A DNA stretch of 64,000 nt from Micromonospora profundi (GTDB taxonomy: Bacteria > Actinomycetota > Actinomycetes > Mycobacteriales > Micromonosporaceae). The position numbers and the translations under genes were made by a program. The notes below the pieces were generated by a model, which saw nothing but the letters and a program-made list of their open reading frames with translations, was not told the origin of the DNA and made no database searches. Location of the stretch: assembly GCF_011927785.1 (NCBI RefSeq), contig NZ_JAATJK010000001.1, positions 4,807,001 through 4,871,000 of the forward strand, given 5' to 3'. Below are positions 20,424 to 28,853 of this stretch, piece after piece. The number at the start of each line of letters is the position of its first letter. The first letter of the stretch is position 1.

Positions 20424-21536
20424 CTACAGCGGGCCGATCAGTAGCCGGTAGTGCCCCCCGAAGATCCGTCCACCGCGTCCGCGCAGCAGCGGGTCGCGCA
20501 GCGCCGGCGGGACGTCTCTGGTGCGGTTGCGGTCCCGGGTCCGGTCGGCCACCCATCGGGTACGCGGGCGACGACGACTCTCGTACGCCACAAGTGCCGC
20601 ATCGACGCTGCTGGCTGCGCACAGTGATTCGGCAAGCACCACGGCGTCCTCAAGTGCCATGGCGGCACCCTGCGACAGGGTCGGCGCGGTGGCGTGGGCG
20701 GCGTCACCGACCAGCAGCACCCGTCCCCGGTACCAGCGGCCCAGCTCCACTTCGTCGGTGAGCCCGACGTGGACCTGGTCCGGCGTCAGCATCTCCAGCA
20801 CCTCGGGCACAGGCCCCCGGTACTCGCCGAAGAGTTCGCGGAGCCGGGCCAGCGGGTCGGCGGGCGTCTTGGTGCCGGCCTCGTCGGCGTAGCAGTGCAG
20901 TCGACCCTCACCGATCGGCACCAACAACAGGCCGGAGCGCTGCCCGAGCAGCGCGGTCCACTCACTGACGGGTGGGCCGTCGCGCAGCACCGCCCGGTAG
21001 ACCACCTGCCCGACGGGGCGGGGCGGCCCGCCGAGCGCGGCCAGCGCCCGGACCGAGGAACGCGGCCCGTCGGCGCCGATGACCAGGTCGTACTCGGTGG
21101 TGGTGTTGTCGGTGAAGGTGACGCCGACGCCTCCCGGAAGCAGGTCCAGGGCGCGGACCTCGGCGCCGTGGCGGACGGCGCCGCCGGCACCGCTGAGCAG
21201 CACCCGGTGCAGGTCCGCCCGGGGCAACGCCCGGCATTCGCCGACGCCGGCCCAGAGGGTGTCGAGATCCACCTCACACAGCGGCGCGCCTGTCGCGTCG
21301 AAGAAGCACTGCCTGTGGATGACCTGTCCGAGCGGGCGGACCGGGTCGTGCAGGTCGAGTCGGCGCAACGCGCGGGCGGCGTTGCCGGGCAGGTAGAGGC
21401 CTGTCGCGGTCGACTCCCCCGGCGGCAGTTTGTCGGTGACGTCGGGCCGGAAGCCCGCCAGGCGTAACGCCCGGGCCACGGCGAGGCCGGCGATGCCTGC
21501 GCCGACGACGAGGATGCGCAGGGGAGAGCCACCCAT
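20424..21536 (-). CDS. FAD-dependent monooxygenase (class A, UbiH/PHBH type)
   Basis: A 370-residue flavoprotein. The FAD-binding Rossmann motif VVGAGIAGLAVA is at residues ~10-21, a DG-type segment reading VIGADGPRSSVR at about 160, and the second FAD motif VLLVGDAAHATAPTLSQG at about 285. This layout is that of single-component aromatic hydroxylases that use NAD(P)H and O2; the substrate is unknown. ATG 21536 is preferred to the longer frame because the Rossmann motif then falls at its usual distance and GGAGG is 11 bases upstream. It is divergent from the cellulase gene and convergent to none. Confidence 0.85.
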   Translation of the reverse strand: MGGSPLRILVVGAGIAGLAVARALRLAGFRPDVTDKLPPGESTATGLYLPGNAARALRRLDLHDPVRPLGQVIHRQCFFDATGAPLCEVDLDTLWAGVGECRALPRADLHRVLLSGAGGAVRHGAEVRALDLLPGGVGVTFTDNTTTEYDLVIGADGPRSSVRALAALGGPPRPVGQVVYRAVLRDGPPVSEWTALLGQRSGLLLVPIGEGRLHCYADEAGTKTPADPLARLRELFGEYRGPVPEVLEMLTPDQVHVGLTDEVELGRWYRGRVLLVGDAAHATAPTLSQGAAMALEDAVVLAESLCAASSVDAALVAYESRRRPRTRWVADRTRDRNRTRDVPPALRDPLLRGRGGRIFGGHYRLLIGPL

Positions 21537-21772
21537 TGTGGTGTACGCCTCCGGAGGGGTTACGGCACGCGTTGGAGGCAACACGCTACTCGGCGCAATC
21601 GGCGCACACCAGAGCCCGACCGGCCGCCCGGAACCACCTCTCGGGGACGCGTGCCGCTCAGCTGGACGTGCGGCGACGGCCGTACGGCGGGCGGATGGCA
21701 ATCCTCACATTTCACCAGTTTGACGCGAACGGTTGCGCCAGAGTTTCAGGCATGTAAATGTGTCAGCGAGCG

Positions 21773-21786
21773 TGGGAGCGCTCCCG
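21773..21786 (+). promoter_or_regulatory. CebR-type operator upstream of the cellulase
   Basis: TGGGAGCGCTCCCG matches 13 of 14 bases of the known CebR box TGGGAGCGCTCCCA, which Streptomyces uses to control cellobiose and cellulose genes through a LacI-family repressor. It lies 53 bp upstream of the GH12 ATG. The cebR gene itself is not in the window. Confidence 0.8.
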
Positions 21787-21838
21787 CACCTGCCCCGACC
21801 CGTTCGGCGCACCGCACGCGCCCCAGTCAAGGAGCATC

Positions 21839-22969
21839 ATGAAACGTCCACTTCGGGCCCTGCTGGCGGCCGGCCTGCTGCTCAGCGGCTCGCTCGTCGC
21901 CGTGGCCCTCGGCGGCACCGCCTCCGCCGACACCCAGATCTGCGAGCAGTACGGCTCCACCACCATCCAGGGCCGGTACGTGGTGCAGAACAACAAGTGG
22001 GGCACCACCGCCCAGCAGTGCATCAACGTCACAAGCACCGGCTTCGAGATCACGACGCAGAACGGCAGCAACCCCACGAACGGCGCGCCCACGGCGTACC
22101 CCTCGGTGTTCTTCGGTTGTCACTACACCAACTGCTCCCCCGGCACGAACCTGCCGATCCAGGTGAGCCAGATCAGCAGCGCCACCAGCAGCATCAACTA
22201 CAGGTACGTCAGCGGCGCCACCTACAACGCGTCGTACGACATCTGGCTGGACCCGTCGCCCAAGCGCGACGGCGTCAACCAGATGGAGATCATGATCTGG
22301 CTCAACCGGCAGGGTTCGATCCAGCCCATCGGCTCGCGGGTCGGCAACACCACCCTCGCCGGCCGGACCTGGGAGGTGTGGCAGGGCAGCAACGGCTCGA
22401 ACAACGTCATCTCGTACGTCGCGCCGTCGGCGATCTCCAGCCTGAACTTCAGCGTGCTGGAGTTCATCAACGACGTCCGCAACCGGGGCGCCATCACCAA
22501 CAGCTGGTACCTGACAAGCATCCAGGCCGGCTTCGAGCCCTGGCAGGGCGGCGTCGGCCTCGCGGTGACCTCCTTCTCCGCGAACGTCAACGGCGGCGGC
22601 AACAACCCCACCACCCCGCCTCCGGCCACGACCCCGCCGCCGGGCGGTAGCTCGGGCTGCGCGGTGAAGTACACGCCGAACTCGTGGAACAACGGCTTCA
22701 CCGCCGACGTGCAGATCACCAACACCGGCTCCAGCACGATCAACGGCTGGACGCTCAACTACACGCTGCCCAGCGGACAGCAGGTCACCAACGCCTGGAA
22801 CGCCACGGTCAGCCAGAGCGGGTCCTCGGTGACCGCCCGCAACGCCGGCCACAACGGATCGATCGCACCCGGCGGCACGGCAAGCTTCGGCTACCAGGGA
22901 ACGCTGAACGGGTCGTACTCGTCCCCGACCAGCTTCTCGCTCAACGGGACGTCCTGCTCCCGCGCCTGA
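21839..22969 (+). CDS. Secreted GH12 endoglucanase with C-terminal CBM2
   Basis: A 376-residue secreted enzyme cleaving beta-1,4-glucan. A Sec signal peptide spans residues 1-30 (MKRPLRALLAAGLLL..., cleavage after ASA). The GH12 domain covers ~31-250: the nucleophile Glu is in QMEIMIWL and the second catalytic Glu fits VLEFINDV, with the family's WLD and WQG segments. A Pro/Thr linker follows, then a CBM2 cellulose-binding module (~275-376) starting at a Cys and ending with the paired Cys in NGTSC. An AAGGAG ribosome binding site precedes the ATG. Cellulose-responsive control is expected from the CebR box upstream. Confidence 0.95.
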   Translation: MKRPLRALLAAGLLLSGSLVAVALGGTASADTQICEQYGSTTIQGRYVVQNNKWGTTAQQCINVTSTGFEITTQNGSNPTNGAPTAYPSVFFGCHYTNCSPGTNLPIQVSQISSATSSINYRYVSGATYNASYDIWLDPSPKRDGVNQMEIMIWLNRQGSIQPIGSRVGNTTLAGRTWEVWQGSNGSNNVISYVAPSAISSLNFSVLEFINDVRNRGAITNSWYLTSIQAGFEPWQGGVGLAVTSFSANVNGGGNNPTTPPPATTPPPGGSSGCAVKYTPNSWNNGFTADVQITNTGSSTINGWTLNYTLPSGQQVTNAWNATVSQSGSSVTARNAGHNGSIAPGGTASFGYQGTLNGSYSSPTSFSLNGTSCSRA

Positions 22970-22981
22970 TACGGCCACTGT

Positions 22982-23011
22982 GCGGGGTCGCGACTGAAGT
23001 CGCGACCCCGC
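22982..23011 (+). terminator. Terminator hairpin after the cellulase
   Basis: gcggggtcgcgact and its exact complement meet across two bases, 12 bp after the stop; in RNA this gives a ~12-bp stem with a tetraloop-like turn. No T-run. Confidence 0.75.
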
Positions 23012-23026
23012 ATCCGCATCCTCGCC

Positions 23027-23159
23027 GCCACCACCGCCCAGCAGCCCGACGCCGACCCGGAGATCATCGCGTTGACCGTCGCCTGGTCAACCTGGCGACG
23101 AACATCCCAAGTCCGAGCCCGACGACCCACTACCAGCGCAGACTCGGCCACTTAGCTTG
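23027..23159 (+). pseudogene. Possible frameshifted C-terminal remnant of a transposase
   Basis: No intact gene lies here, but one frame reads EIIALTVAWSTWRR near 23063-23100 and a second frame ends THYQRRLGHLA at a TGA at 23159. A tryptophan/arginine-rich tail followed by HYxRR is typical of the ends of IS701/IS4-like transposases in actinobacteria. One frameshift would join both pieces. No terminal inverted repeats were found. The assignment rests on pattern memory only. Confidence 0.35.
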
Positions 23160-23171
23160 AGACTTACTCGT

Positions 23172-24092
23172 CTAGGGCTCGAGCGTGGCGGGCATGCTGA
23201 AGGCGGCGACGTGACGGGCACCGATGAAGGCGTTGCTCTCTACGATCTTCCCGTTCTCGATCCGGAGTACGTCGACGACCAACGCCTCGTAGTGCGGGCT
23301 GCCGGGCCGGCGGAGATAGTTGATCAGTGCCGGGCGCCCGTTGGCCGAGGTGGGGAACGTACGCCAGTCGAGCGGTCGGCCGAGGAACTCCGCGGCCGCG
23401 TCGATCCCGACGACCGGCGGCTCGGGCGGCATCGTGATCCGTACGTCCTCGGCGAGCAGTGCCCGGAAAGTCTCCGGGTCCTTCGCGTTGGCGTAGCGGC
23501 GCAGGATCTCTTCGTCCTCACTGCTGAGCTGCGGGCGTCGCCAGTCCTTCGGGTCCGACGGAGCGCGCCGCCGGAGGGTGTGGCGGGCCCGCTGGAGGAG
23601 GCTGTTGACGGCCGCTACGGCGGTGTCGAGCGCGGCGGCGATCTCCTGCGGCGTCCAGCCGTGGACGTCGCGCAGCACGAAGGCAGCCCGCTGCCGCGGC
23701 GGCAGGTACATGAGCGCTGCGATCACGGCCAGCTCGACGGTCTCCCGGGCGGCGAGACCGGTCTGCGGATCGTCGGCCAGCAGGGCGTCGGGATAGGGAC
23801 CGAGCTCGGTGGACCACTCCAGCGGATCACCGTACGGTACCGTCCGGTGACCGGCCGCCTTGCGGCTGTCGAGGAAGACGTTCGTGGCGATCCGGTAGAA
23901 CCAGGTGCGCGCCGACGCCCGACCCTCGAAGCGGTCGCGAGCCCGCCAGGCACGCAGGAAGGTCTCCTGCACCAGGTCGTCCGCGTCGGTGACGTTCCCG
24001 GCGAGGCGGTAGCAGTGCACGTGTAGCTCACGCCGGTGCTCGTCGAAGGCGCGCTGCAGCCAGACCGCCTGCTCGTCAGGCGAGTCGGACAT
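23172..24092 (-). CDS. ECF sigma factor with C-terminal SnoaL-like domain
   Basis: A 306-residue extracytoplasmic-function sigma factor. Region 2 lies near residues 15-80 (DADDLVQETFLRAWR with the -10-recognition helix), and region 4 at ~125-185 contains the HTH stretch WTPQEIAAALDTAVAAVNS. The last ~110 residues form an NTF2/SnoaL-like domain, as in the ECF41 and ECF56 groups where that domain regulates activity in place of a separate anti-sigma factor. ATG 24092 has a GGGGAG ribosome binding site five bases away. It is divergent from a DUF899 gene, with a perfect palindrome in between, so DUF899 is a likely target. Confidence 0.9.
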   Translation of the reverse strand: MSDSPDEQAVWLQRAFDEHRRELHVHCYRLAGNVTDADDLVQETFLRAWRARDRFEGRASARTWFYRIATNVFLDSRKAAGHRTVPYGDPLEWSTELGPYPDALLADDPQTGLAARETVELAVIAALMYLPPRQRAAFVLRDVHGWTPQEIAAALDTAVAAVNSLLQRARHTLRRRAPSDPKDWRRPQLSSEDEEILRRYANAKDPETFRALLAEDVRITMPPEPPVVGIDAAAEFLGRPLDWRTFPTSANGRPALINYLRRPGSPHYEALVVDVLRIENGKIVESNAFIGARHVAAFSMPATLEP

Positions 24093-24151
24093 GTGATCTC
24101 CCCGGGGCTGACTGGTCCTCACAACCGTACTGACGACCGCGGGCCCCATCC

Positions 24152-24170
24152 GTCATCGGTCACCGATGAC
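24152..24170. promoter_or_regulatory. Palindrome in the sigma/DUF899 divergent promoter
   Basis: GTCATCGG and CCGATGAC are exact 8-bp arms around TCA, between two divergent genes whose starts are 137 bp apart. A regulator dimer binding here could control both directions. Confidence 0.5.
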
Positions 24171-24229
24171 GATCGCCGACTCGGTCGTCTGTACCTGTGA
24201 CCGATCCCCACTCCACGAAGGAGATAGCC

Positions 24230-24937
24230 ATGACGGCAACCCCCGCGTCCAGCGCCGCAGCGCCCCCGGTCGTCGACCGGGAGACCTGGCTGCGCGAGCG
24301 CAACGAACTGCTGGTCCGGGAGAAGGCCCATACCCGTGAAGGAGACGCGATCGCAGCCGCTCGTCGTCAGCTGCCGATGACCTTGATGCCGACGGTGACG
24401 GTGCGGGGCCCTGGCGGGGACACCCCGCTGGTGGAGGTGTTCGAGGGCCGCCGGATGCTCATCGCCTACTTCCACATGTGGCACGACGGCAAACCGTACG
24501 AGCATCAGTGTGAGGGGTGCACCTTCTCGACCTGTCACATGCAGATGCTGGACTACCTGCACGCTCGGGACGTCACCTACGCCGTGTTCTGCCAGGGTCC
24601 CTACGACGAAAGTGCCCCGTTCGCGGAGTTCATGGGCTACAGGTTCCCCTGGTATTCGGCGAAAGACTCCGACCCGGCTCTGGCCGACGGTCGTGACTTC
24701 GGGTTCATCGCGTGCTACCTGCGCGACGGCGACAAGGTCTACGAGACCTACTGGACCACCGGGCGTGGCGTGGAGGCGTTGATGACCACGTACCACGCCC
24801 TGGACCTCACGGTGTACGGCCGGCAGGAGAACTGGGAAAACTCGCCTGAAGGCTGGCCGCGGGTCACCGGGCACCCTTGGCGTCTCAACGGCCGCCCCAC
24901 CGCGCAATGGTCACGCCCCGGCGTCGCACCGCGATGA
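24230..24937 (+). CDS. DUF899 (thioredoxin-fold) protein
   Basis: A 235-residue cytosolic protein with the DUF899 layout: an N-terminal WLRERNELLVREK segment, then a thioredoxin-like domain with the conserved YFHMWHD stretch, two cysteines in CEGCTFSTC, and FPWYSAKDSD. No signal peptide is present. ATG 24230 is preferred over an upstream in-frame ATG because GAAGGAG stands directly before it. DUF899 genes are often next to ECF sigma genes with SnoaL tails, as here. The biochemical role is unknown; the cysteines invite a redox function. Confidence 0.88.
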   Translation: MTATPASSAAAPPVVDRETWLRERNELLVREKAHTREGDAIAAARRQLPMTLMPTVTVRGPGGDTPLVEVFEGRRMLIAYFHMWHDGKPYEHQCEGCTFSTCHMQMLDYLHARDVTYAVFCQGPYDESAPFAEFMGYRFPWYSAKDSDPALADGRDFGFIACYLRDGDKVYETYWTTGRGVEALMTTYHALDLTVYGRQENWENSPEGWPRVTGHPWRLNGRPTAQWSRPGVAPR

Positions 24938-24944
24938 CGTCCTG

Positions 24945-25409
24945 ATGATCGAGGTGATCATGCTCGGGTCGGCCGCGGTGTCAGCCTGCTGCTGCGTCGT
25001 GCCGCAGGCGGGCGCTTCCCGCAGAGCCCGAATGCTTGCGGGTGCGACAGTCGCTGTCATGGTCGCGGTGACCCTCGACGCCGCACCGGTTGTGCAGCAC
25101 GCGGGCACGCTGCTGCTCCTGGCCTTGGCGGTGGCAATCGTCGTCGGCGATCCGACCGAGCGCGGCCCGGAGCTGGAGTGGCACCGTATGGCCGGGGCCG
25201 TGCTCATGGCGCTCGCCGTGCTGATGCATCAACACGGCGAGTCGATGGCTACCCGCCACATGGCCGCCGGGCCCCGGACGGACCACGGCACCGTCACCGG
25301 CCATGACGCGGCGCTCGTGTTGCTACGCGCCGCCACGGCCGAAGTGACCATTGCTGCCAGCCTCGAGGGTCGACACTGGCGGTTACAAGGAAAGACGCGA
25401 AGACGGTAA
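24945..25409 (+). CDS. Small hypothetical membrane protein
   Basis: A 154-residue product beginning seven bases after the DUF899 stop. Three to four hydrophobic stretches are visible: residues ~5-20 with a CCC run, ~32-65 and ~80-95. A His/Met-rich part follows (MHQHGESMATRHMA), and the tail is basic. No family is recognised. Its position suggests co-transcription with DUF899, and the Cys and His content would suit metal or redox handling. The ribosome binding site is poor, so the start is uncertain. Confidence 0.5.
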   Translation: MIEVIMLGSAAVSACCCVVPQAGASRRARMLAGATVAVMVAVTLDAAPVVQHAGTLLLLALAVAIVVGDPTERGPELEWHRMAGAVLMALAVLMHQHGESMATRHMAAGPRTDHGTVTGHDAALVLLRAATAEVTIAASLEGRHWRLQGKTRRR

Positions 25410-25725
25410 ACAGCAAAAACAAGCGTAGTGTCGAGGCTCGGGGCACAGACCTCAACGCCCTGAAGAACCTTGCCGTTCACACCGCGACAGCCCGTCGGAG
25501 GCGATCCCTGTCGTCGTCGGCACCAACCACCACGTCGTCCTCGGATTCGATTCGCCAAGCGGTGGAGAAGGCACGCACGTCCCATCGGCCAGAGCGCGCC
25601 TCGTCAACGAGGTTGAACAGCAGGCTGTTTTCATCACGCAGCCGCGCACCTCGCGCTTACAGCCCAAGCAGGGCGTCCAACTCGGCGGACAAGCCCAAAC
25701 TTCACTCACTGGCCACAGACCTCGA
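25410..25725. other. Spacer at the left edge of the accessory island, no convincing gene
   Basis: 316 bp without a supportable gene. A plus-strand frame from ~25500 reads protein-like (IPVVVGTNHHVVLGFDSP) but has no start and no continuous upstream frame, so it may be decayed coding DNA. Base composition starts to fall here relative to the flanks. Confidence 0.4.
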
Positions 25726-26643
25726 TCAAGGCATAGCCTTCAGTCGTACGCCTGCATTCTCGGCCGCACGTTCCGCGGCACTGATTATTGAATCAATCTC
25801 CCGCGAATACAATCCGAGGTCCTCCACTGCCTGCACAAACGTCATAATCTTTGCGTGCAGCATGAGGTCGTCCGGCAATTCGATAGTTGATTGGGGAAGG
25901 AGCGCATCTCGGACGACTACCTCCGCAAGAATTTCGTCCAGTCGAACGTCGCTGGACGACTTCGCTACCCGGGCCGCGAATTTTGGCACAAGCTCCACAG
26001 ATGAAGGAGACGGAAATCGCTCCCGAAGCACGGCAGCGGTTGCCTGGTCAATGAGTTCGGCCGCCGCCTCGCTGGACTCCTCATCAGGCAGCGCTGACAG
26101 GAGTTCTCGGTCATAGGAGGCTTGCGCCTTGAGAATCTGCCCGACCACCGACCTGGGTCCACTCGTAGGCAGGGCACTTCCTAGCCCTGCAACAGTCGGC
26201 CGCTTGCGTGCTTTGCGGCGTAGCCGGTCGGCCCGCGATTCGGCCGCTCGCACCAACTCGGCGCACTGCTCTCCACTTGGGAACTGACTCTGCACCAGGT
26301 CGGCGAGAATCGGCAGGATGCCTCTCTTCACATTCCGGCTCACAGAAGAGGAATTATTGAAAGCCAGGTCAATCAGCTCAGCGATTTGGAGGTCGGTCGC
26401 CGACCTGCCCGTACGGTTGATTACGCCTTCCAGGTACACGGCTACACGCTGGTCGGACGCCTCTCGGGAGAACGTGCGGCGCATCGCCAGTACCCATGCT
26501 TGAAATATCAGTTCCGGCGTCGATCGGGGGTGCGCCAGCAACCAAAAGGCATGCCTACGGTGTCCGCTTCGAAGAATCCTCCATGCTGCAAGCCCAGCGG
26601 GGCTGAGCATGTGCTGAGGACCATCGGTGGCGCCATGGTTCAT
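25726..26643 (-). CDS. Hypothetical protein at the distal end of the immunity array
   Basis: A 305-residue, mostly helical, soluble protein with no signal peptide and no recognised domain. It has a basic stretch (SRADRLRRKARKRP) in the middle. Its third codon positions are less GC-biased than in the core genes around. It is the last gene of the minus-strand array and lies 26 bp beyond the 144-residue gene. A role as immunity protein or accessory factor is suggested by location only. Confidence 0.6.
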   Translation of the reverse strand: MNHGATDGPQHMLSPAGLAAWRILRSGHRRHAFWLLAHPRSTPELIFQAWVLAMRRTFSREASDQRVAVYLEGVINRTGRSATDLQIAELIDLAFNNSSSVSRNVKRGILPILADLVQSQFPSGEQCAELVRAAESRADRLRRKARKRPTVAGLGSALPTSGPRSVVGQILKAQASYDRELLSALPDEESSEAAAELIDQATAAVLRERFPSPSSVELVPKFAARVAKSSSDVRLDEILAEVVVRDALLPQSTIELPDDLMLHAKIMTFVQAVEDLGLYSREIDSIISAAERAAENAGVRLKAMP

Positions 26644-26669
26644 CGACTCCGCTCCCTGACTAGGCGTGG

Positions 26670-27104
26670 CTACGGCCGCGATCGCCGCGGGACCGGCTCA
26701 TTGGCAGCGCAGAACCATCCGGGTATCGGCTCACGGAGCACACCCTCCCTCACAAGTTCGCGACACACTTGCTCGGCACAGTGGCCGACCTCCGACCCCG
26801 CTCCTTGAGATTGATTCGAGAAGCGCAACAAACGCCATGGATCAAATACCGCGGAATCATCGGGAAGAAGATCGACGTCCACCTCACGGCCGACTGCGTC
26901 GACCGTCAACACACCACGACCGTGGACCTGATACTCCACACCTCCCAGGACCCCACTTCGCTGAATTCCACCTTTCCTGGCCTCCGCAACCAACTGCCCG
27001 AGGTTTTCCAGGTCTGGACCACTCTGAAGAAGAGCGGCGCGAAGCGCGCTAAGAGCTTCAAGGAAGTCTACGATCTGCGTACGCCAATAAGTGGACCCAC
27101 TCAT
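26670..27104 (-). CDS. Hypothetical immunity-like protein (DUF6896-like pattern)
   Basis: A 144-residue soluble protein. Residues ~45-95 read GVEYQVHGRGVLTVD...VDLLPD...FDPWRLLRF, reminiscent of the DUF6896 family often found beside RHS and other polymorphic toxins; this match is from memory and tentative. It starts five bases after the stop of the upstream Imm32-like gene, with a purine-rich GGAG site before the ATG, so the two are co-translated. Confidence 0.6.
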   Translation of the reverse strand: MSGSTYWRTQIVDFLEALSALRAALLQSGPDLENLGQLVAEARKGGIQRSGVLGGVEYQVHGRGVLTVDAVGREVDVDLLPDDSAVFDPWRLLRFSNQSQGAGSEVGHCAEQVCRELVREGVLREPIPGWFCAANEPVPRRSRP

Positions 27105-27109
27105 CTCCG

Positions 27110-27433
27110 CTACTCCAGTTCGATCCGGACCCCGAACGAGCCTTCCTCGAACCAGCCGCAGTACTCGTCGAAGTCTAGATGGGACCCGGCCGGGGCGCTG
27201 GGCTGCGCGAGGGTGAGCAGGTGACGCGCGAGCGAGGTGAGCCCAGCCGCGTTGCCCGAGATCAAGATCGTCTTCGCCGTCGTCTCGAGCACCTCTATTC
27301 GCAGGACGGTGTCGTCGTCCCAGTCGCTGATCAGGCCACGGCCAGGGTCATACGGGATGACTCCGACGACGACGGGCTCCTTCGGCGGCTCGTCATGGTC
27401 GATCACGTCTGGCAGGCCCGACACGGGTGCCAC
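27110..27433 (-). CDS. Imm32-like immunity protein
   Basis: A 107-residue acidic soluble protein. The C-terminal half (TILISGNAAGLTSLARHLLTLA then AGSHLDFDEY, then a GSFGVRIEL end) has the layout of small Imm32-type immunity proteins found beside actinobacterial RHS genes. GTG 27433 is chosen for the GGAGGAGAAGG sequence directly upstream; the open frame extends to 27541 without supporting features. Neighbours on both sides are other putative immunity genes. Confidence 0.62.
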   Translation of the reverse strand: MAPVSGLPDVIDHDEPPKEPVVVGVIPYDPGRGLISDWDDDTVLRIEVLETTAKTILISGNAAGLTSLARHLLTLAQPSAPAGSHLDFDEYCGWFEEGSFGVRIELE

Positions 27434-27537
27434 TCCTTCTCCTCCGGTAAATAGACGTGATGGTTGCTCACGGGCCCACCGCCGCGTCGTCCAGCCGATC
27501 GAGTTCCGGTACCGCACGTGGCGCTGACCGCCACCCT

Positions 27538-27918
27538 TCAACCCGTAAGCGCGATTACCAGCGGCTCGGAATTCGGCGACAGGTACTCGTGGCCGGGGAC
27601 GTATTCCACATGAAGGTGGGCGGAATCGTCACCCTCTTCGGCGAAGCCCACGATGGTCGACGCAAGGGACTCCAACTCCCCCGATCCACCGGAGAATGCC
27701 AAGGCGCGAGAATCTGTCGAAAGCGATATCACAACATCACCGGACGTACATGTTGACTCTATCGTCGACGGTGCCTCGCTATTTGGAAAAGGGTCCGCCT
27801 CGGCGTTGAGCAGCAGTGTCTCCCTGTCGGAGCGGAGCGCTTGGGCCAGGCTTAGCAAATCCAGCCGAGTTCCTGACAATTCCATTTCAGCTGTCGCGTC
27901 CGAACGCAGGACTTGCAT
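27538..27918 (-). CDS. Imm32-like immunity protein, paralogue of the one next to the RHS toxin
   Basis: A 126-residue acidic protein whose C terminus (AHLHVEYVPGHEYLSP then EPLVIAL) is nearly the same as that of the protein at 29470-29856, and whose N terminus shares ELSGTxxxL. The two are clearly paralogues, separated by four other genes. ATG 27918 lies eight bases after AAGGAGGAGG; ATG 27924 abuts that site and is less likely. It may protect against a related toxin tail no longer present here. Confidence 0.72.
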   Translation of the reverse strand: MQVLRSDATAEMELSGTRLDLLSLAQALRSDRETLLLNAEADPFPNSEAPSTIESTCTSGDVVISLSTDSRALAFSGGSGELESLASTIVGFAEEGDDSAHLHVEYVPGHEYLSPNSEPLVIALTG

Positions 27919-28015
27919 ATTCATCCTCCTCCTTCGCAAGCCAGCAGCAGTCGGCGGGCGGAGCTGTCGACGGACCCATGGCCCATGAGGTTGGCAGCCG
28001 ACGTCGCGACCAGGT

Positions 28016-28507
28016 TCAGTCACTTGCCCTCTGGTAGCCCAGGGTTTCACGCAAGAGTGCCAGGATCGCGGCGCAGAAGGCGTCCTCAGCCGGAGCGGCA
28101 TGAGTGACCAGCGTAAGCGCAGTTGCCTCTGGCAGAGCCAGTTCGACCCCGGTCCATCCTGACAGCGGGCCGTCGTCCAGCCGACCCTCGCCGACGACGT
28201 CTACCTCTACCACCAGGCCGTGGTGAATCTGGTAGATGAGCGTCACTGGCGCGGACCCATCCGGCATCGGGAGGTACCCGTGCTCCTCCCAGTGCTCGTC
28301 CATCGCCGCATCGCGGGCGAACATCAGTTCACCGCGAGCCGGATAGCCAGCAGCATCGCCGAGGTCGATGGTCATCGGCTCTTTGCCGTCATCGATGCCG
28401 ATGAGCGCAGACGGCCAGAGTCGCCGCATGCTACGGACGAACGCGGTCACGGCTGGTCGCGCGTCGAAAGGCACCACGACGAGGGTGTCCACCCCAGTGA
28501 TCTCCAC
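28016..28507 (-). CDS. Hypothetical immunity-type protein
   Basis: A 163-residue acidic soluble protein. Features include FVRSMRRLWPSALI near residue 22, several Asp/Glu-rich loops, ARDAAMDEHWEEHGYLPMP around 70, and a helical C terminus. The pattern of short acidic single-domain protein in an array behind a toxin gene fits an immunity protein, but I do not recognise the family. GTG 28507 follows AGGAGGGTGG at good spacing; the longer frame to 28597 has no site. Confidence 0.6.
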   Translation of the reverse strand: MEITGVDTLVVVPFDARPAVTAFVRSMRRLWPSALIGIDDGKEPMTIDLGDAAGYPARGELMFARDAAMDEHWEEHGYLPMPDGSAPVTLIYQIHHGLVVEVDVVGEGRLDDGPLSGWTGVELALPEATALTLVTHAAPAEDAFCAAILALLRETLGYQRASD

Positions 28508-28853
28508 CCACCCTCCTGTCACGACCTCGGCACCCACCTCAACGCCGCTGCACGGGCAGGAGCCTCCCAACCCTACGCAGCCGCCTCCCGGCAGCACCGG
28601 CTGTCGTAGACCGTGGTCAAGAGCACCCGTCCTTCAGAAGGTGCCGCGAGCCCGAAGTCGGCTCGCACTGCCTGCCTTCCGACTACATCCGGCCAAACAG
28701 GAGTCGTCAGGGATCCGGCCACCTCGGGAGCGCCGGCGCGGAACAGCACCGCAACGACCCCTCTTTCGCATGGCGAGGCGCGCCCCTCGCTCAAGGAGCG
28801 AGGGACGGTACGACCCGCAGTTCGGTCGCACCGCCCCTCGACCACCTATCGGC
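28508..28853. other. Gene-poor spacer within the immunity array
   Basis: 346 bp. Overlapping frames of 65-110 codons exist on both strands but none has a ribosome binding site or protein-like composition. It may be a decayed array member. Confidence 0.4.

Noticed and set aside
25452..26116. Plus- and minus-strand frames at the left edge of the island
   Set aside because: Ser/Arg-rich plus-strand frames are shadows of the 305-residue minus-strand gene, and the 85-codon minus-strand frame lacks a start signal. The protein-like patch near 25500 has no complete frame.
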